Origin: DASUZB01 sp035535495
GTDB lineage: Bacteria > Actinomycetota > CALGFH01
NCBI GenBank assembly: GCA_035535495.1
Contig: DATLQA010000185.1
Coordinates: 1-32,491 of the forward strand
Length of the DNA: 32,491 nucleotides
Direction: 5' to 3'
The notes under the pieces were generated by a model that saw nothing but the letters and a program-made list of their open reading frames with translations, had not been told where the DNA came from and searched no databases. Shown here one piece after another: positions 31,920 to 32,491 of this stretch; the first letter of the stretch is position 1, and each line of letters begins with the position of its first letter. The position numbers and the translations under genes are program-made.

Positions 31920-32491
31920 GTGCTGCCTCTCTTTGAGATCTCGAGATGGCACACGGTGTGGGGCTGTCGGATGGTCAGGGTGCCGCGTTGCACAGCGCCG
32001 GTAGCGGGCTCGGTCACGGATATGGGTCTCCTGTGGAGCAGACAGTTCGATGGGACGACGGCAGGCATGACGTCCTCACCGACCGGCTGAGAACCTAACC
32101 CGGGCATCGACCATGAACCCACGGCAGACGCGGTCATCCAAACAGAGACGCTCTGCGCGGATCGGCGTCGTGTCCGTTCGGTGCTCCCCCCGAGTGCGGA
32201 CCGTCTGCCCCGAGCAGGGAGCCTTGCATTAGGCAACGGGCCTGGGAGTCGTGGTCCTGAACAAAGGCCTGTCATCTTGCTGACATTGTCGGCGTCTTCG
32301 TCGGTGATCGCCGCAGGTCCAGTGCCGGTTCTCCTCGAGCGCTGTCAACTCGAGTCGCCAGGCTACGCGGACAGTCCTTTGCCTGCTTGAGTGGGTTGAC
32401 ACCCTTGGCTATGGTGGCGATTTGTAACAGCTTCATCCAGATTTACCTGTTCGTTGGTTCAGCCAGGACCCTGCCCTGATTTGAAATCGCG
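31920..32491. other. lower-GC region without a supported gene
   Basis: No convincing coding region on either strand: the open frames lack ribosome sites, codon bias and recognisable sequence. GC falls toward the right edge (47% counted over 32401-32460). TTGACA at 32396-32401 resembles a -35 box without a well-spaced -10. GATTT-G-AAATC (32478-32488) is a small palindrome at the edge. The promoter of the glycosyltransferase gene should lie here but is not clear; TAGGTT on the minus strand near 32092-32097 is a weak -10 candidate. Confidence 0.5.

Noticed and set aside
31907..32275. 122-codon minus-strand frame upstream of the glycosyltransferase
   Set aside because: It overlaps the glycosyltransferase start, with no ribosome site, domain or codon bias.

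Overview
This 32.5-kb window comes from a high-GC, monoderm-type actinobacterial (Actinomycetota) chromosome. Four things suggest this: strong GC bias at third codon positions, many GTG starts, TAnnnT -10 boxes sitting 6-7 bases before leaderless starts, and a typical actinobacterial gene repertoire (lipoprotein PstS, a Pap/Pit pair, a PAC2-family protein, a PG_binding+YkuD L,D-transpeptidase, an AcuC-like deacetylase). The class cannot be fixed from sequence alone. No rRNA, tRNA, CRISPR array, intact transposase or prophage gene was seen.

Region 1 (1-8997) is a nearly complete phosphate locus. phoR (cut by the left edge) and phoU lie on the minus strand. They diverge from a PhoB/PhoP-type regulator gene, which is followed by pstSCAB (high-affinity uptake) and a Pap(DUF47)-Pit pair (low-affinity uptake). 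11-base direct repeats resembling actinobacterial PHO boxes sit in front of phoU and pstS. The block ends in two strong hairpins between convergent genes.

Region 2 (8998-15527) holds an exported L,D-transpeptidase, an NAD-dependent epimerase/dehydratase, a stand-alone proline dehydrogenase, and a three-gene MacAB-type exporter (lipoprotein adaptor, ATPase, FtsX-type permease).

Region 3 (15528-20661) is signalling-rich. It has an OmpR-type two-component pair behind a long leader hairpin, then an orphan peptide-type solute-binding lipoprotein preceded by 11-base TCAGG iterons, then an orphan receiver-domain protein with a DPWPG-repeat tail.

Region 4 (20662-28900) contains a PAC2-family protein and an MFS exporter with divergent, apparently leaderless promoters; an unassigned membrane protein; a tightly coupled four-gene ABC-2 exporter operon (ATPase-permease-ATPase-permease); and a secreted protein of unknown function.

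Region 5 (28901-32491) contains a composite repeat, an AcuC-type deacetylase, and a HAS/NodC-like processive glycosyltransferase in noticeably lower-GC DNA that continues into a non-coding right edge.

The least explained signals are a repeat family whose right end carries the -10 box of two unrelated genes (proline dehydrogenase and the deacetylase), with a third relative after the MacB-type permease; the DPWPG-tailed receiver protein; the TCAGG iterons next to a two-component system; and the unassigned membrane protein with a 15-base palindrome at its promoter.
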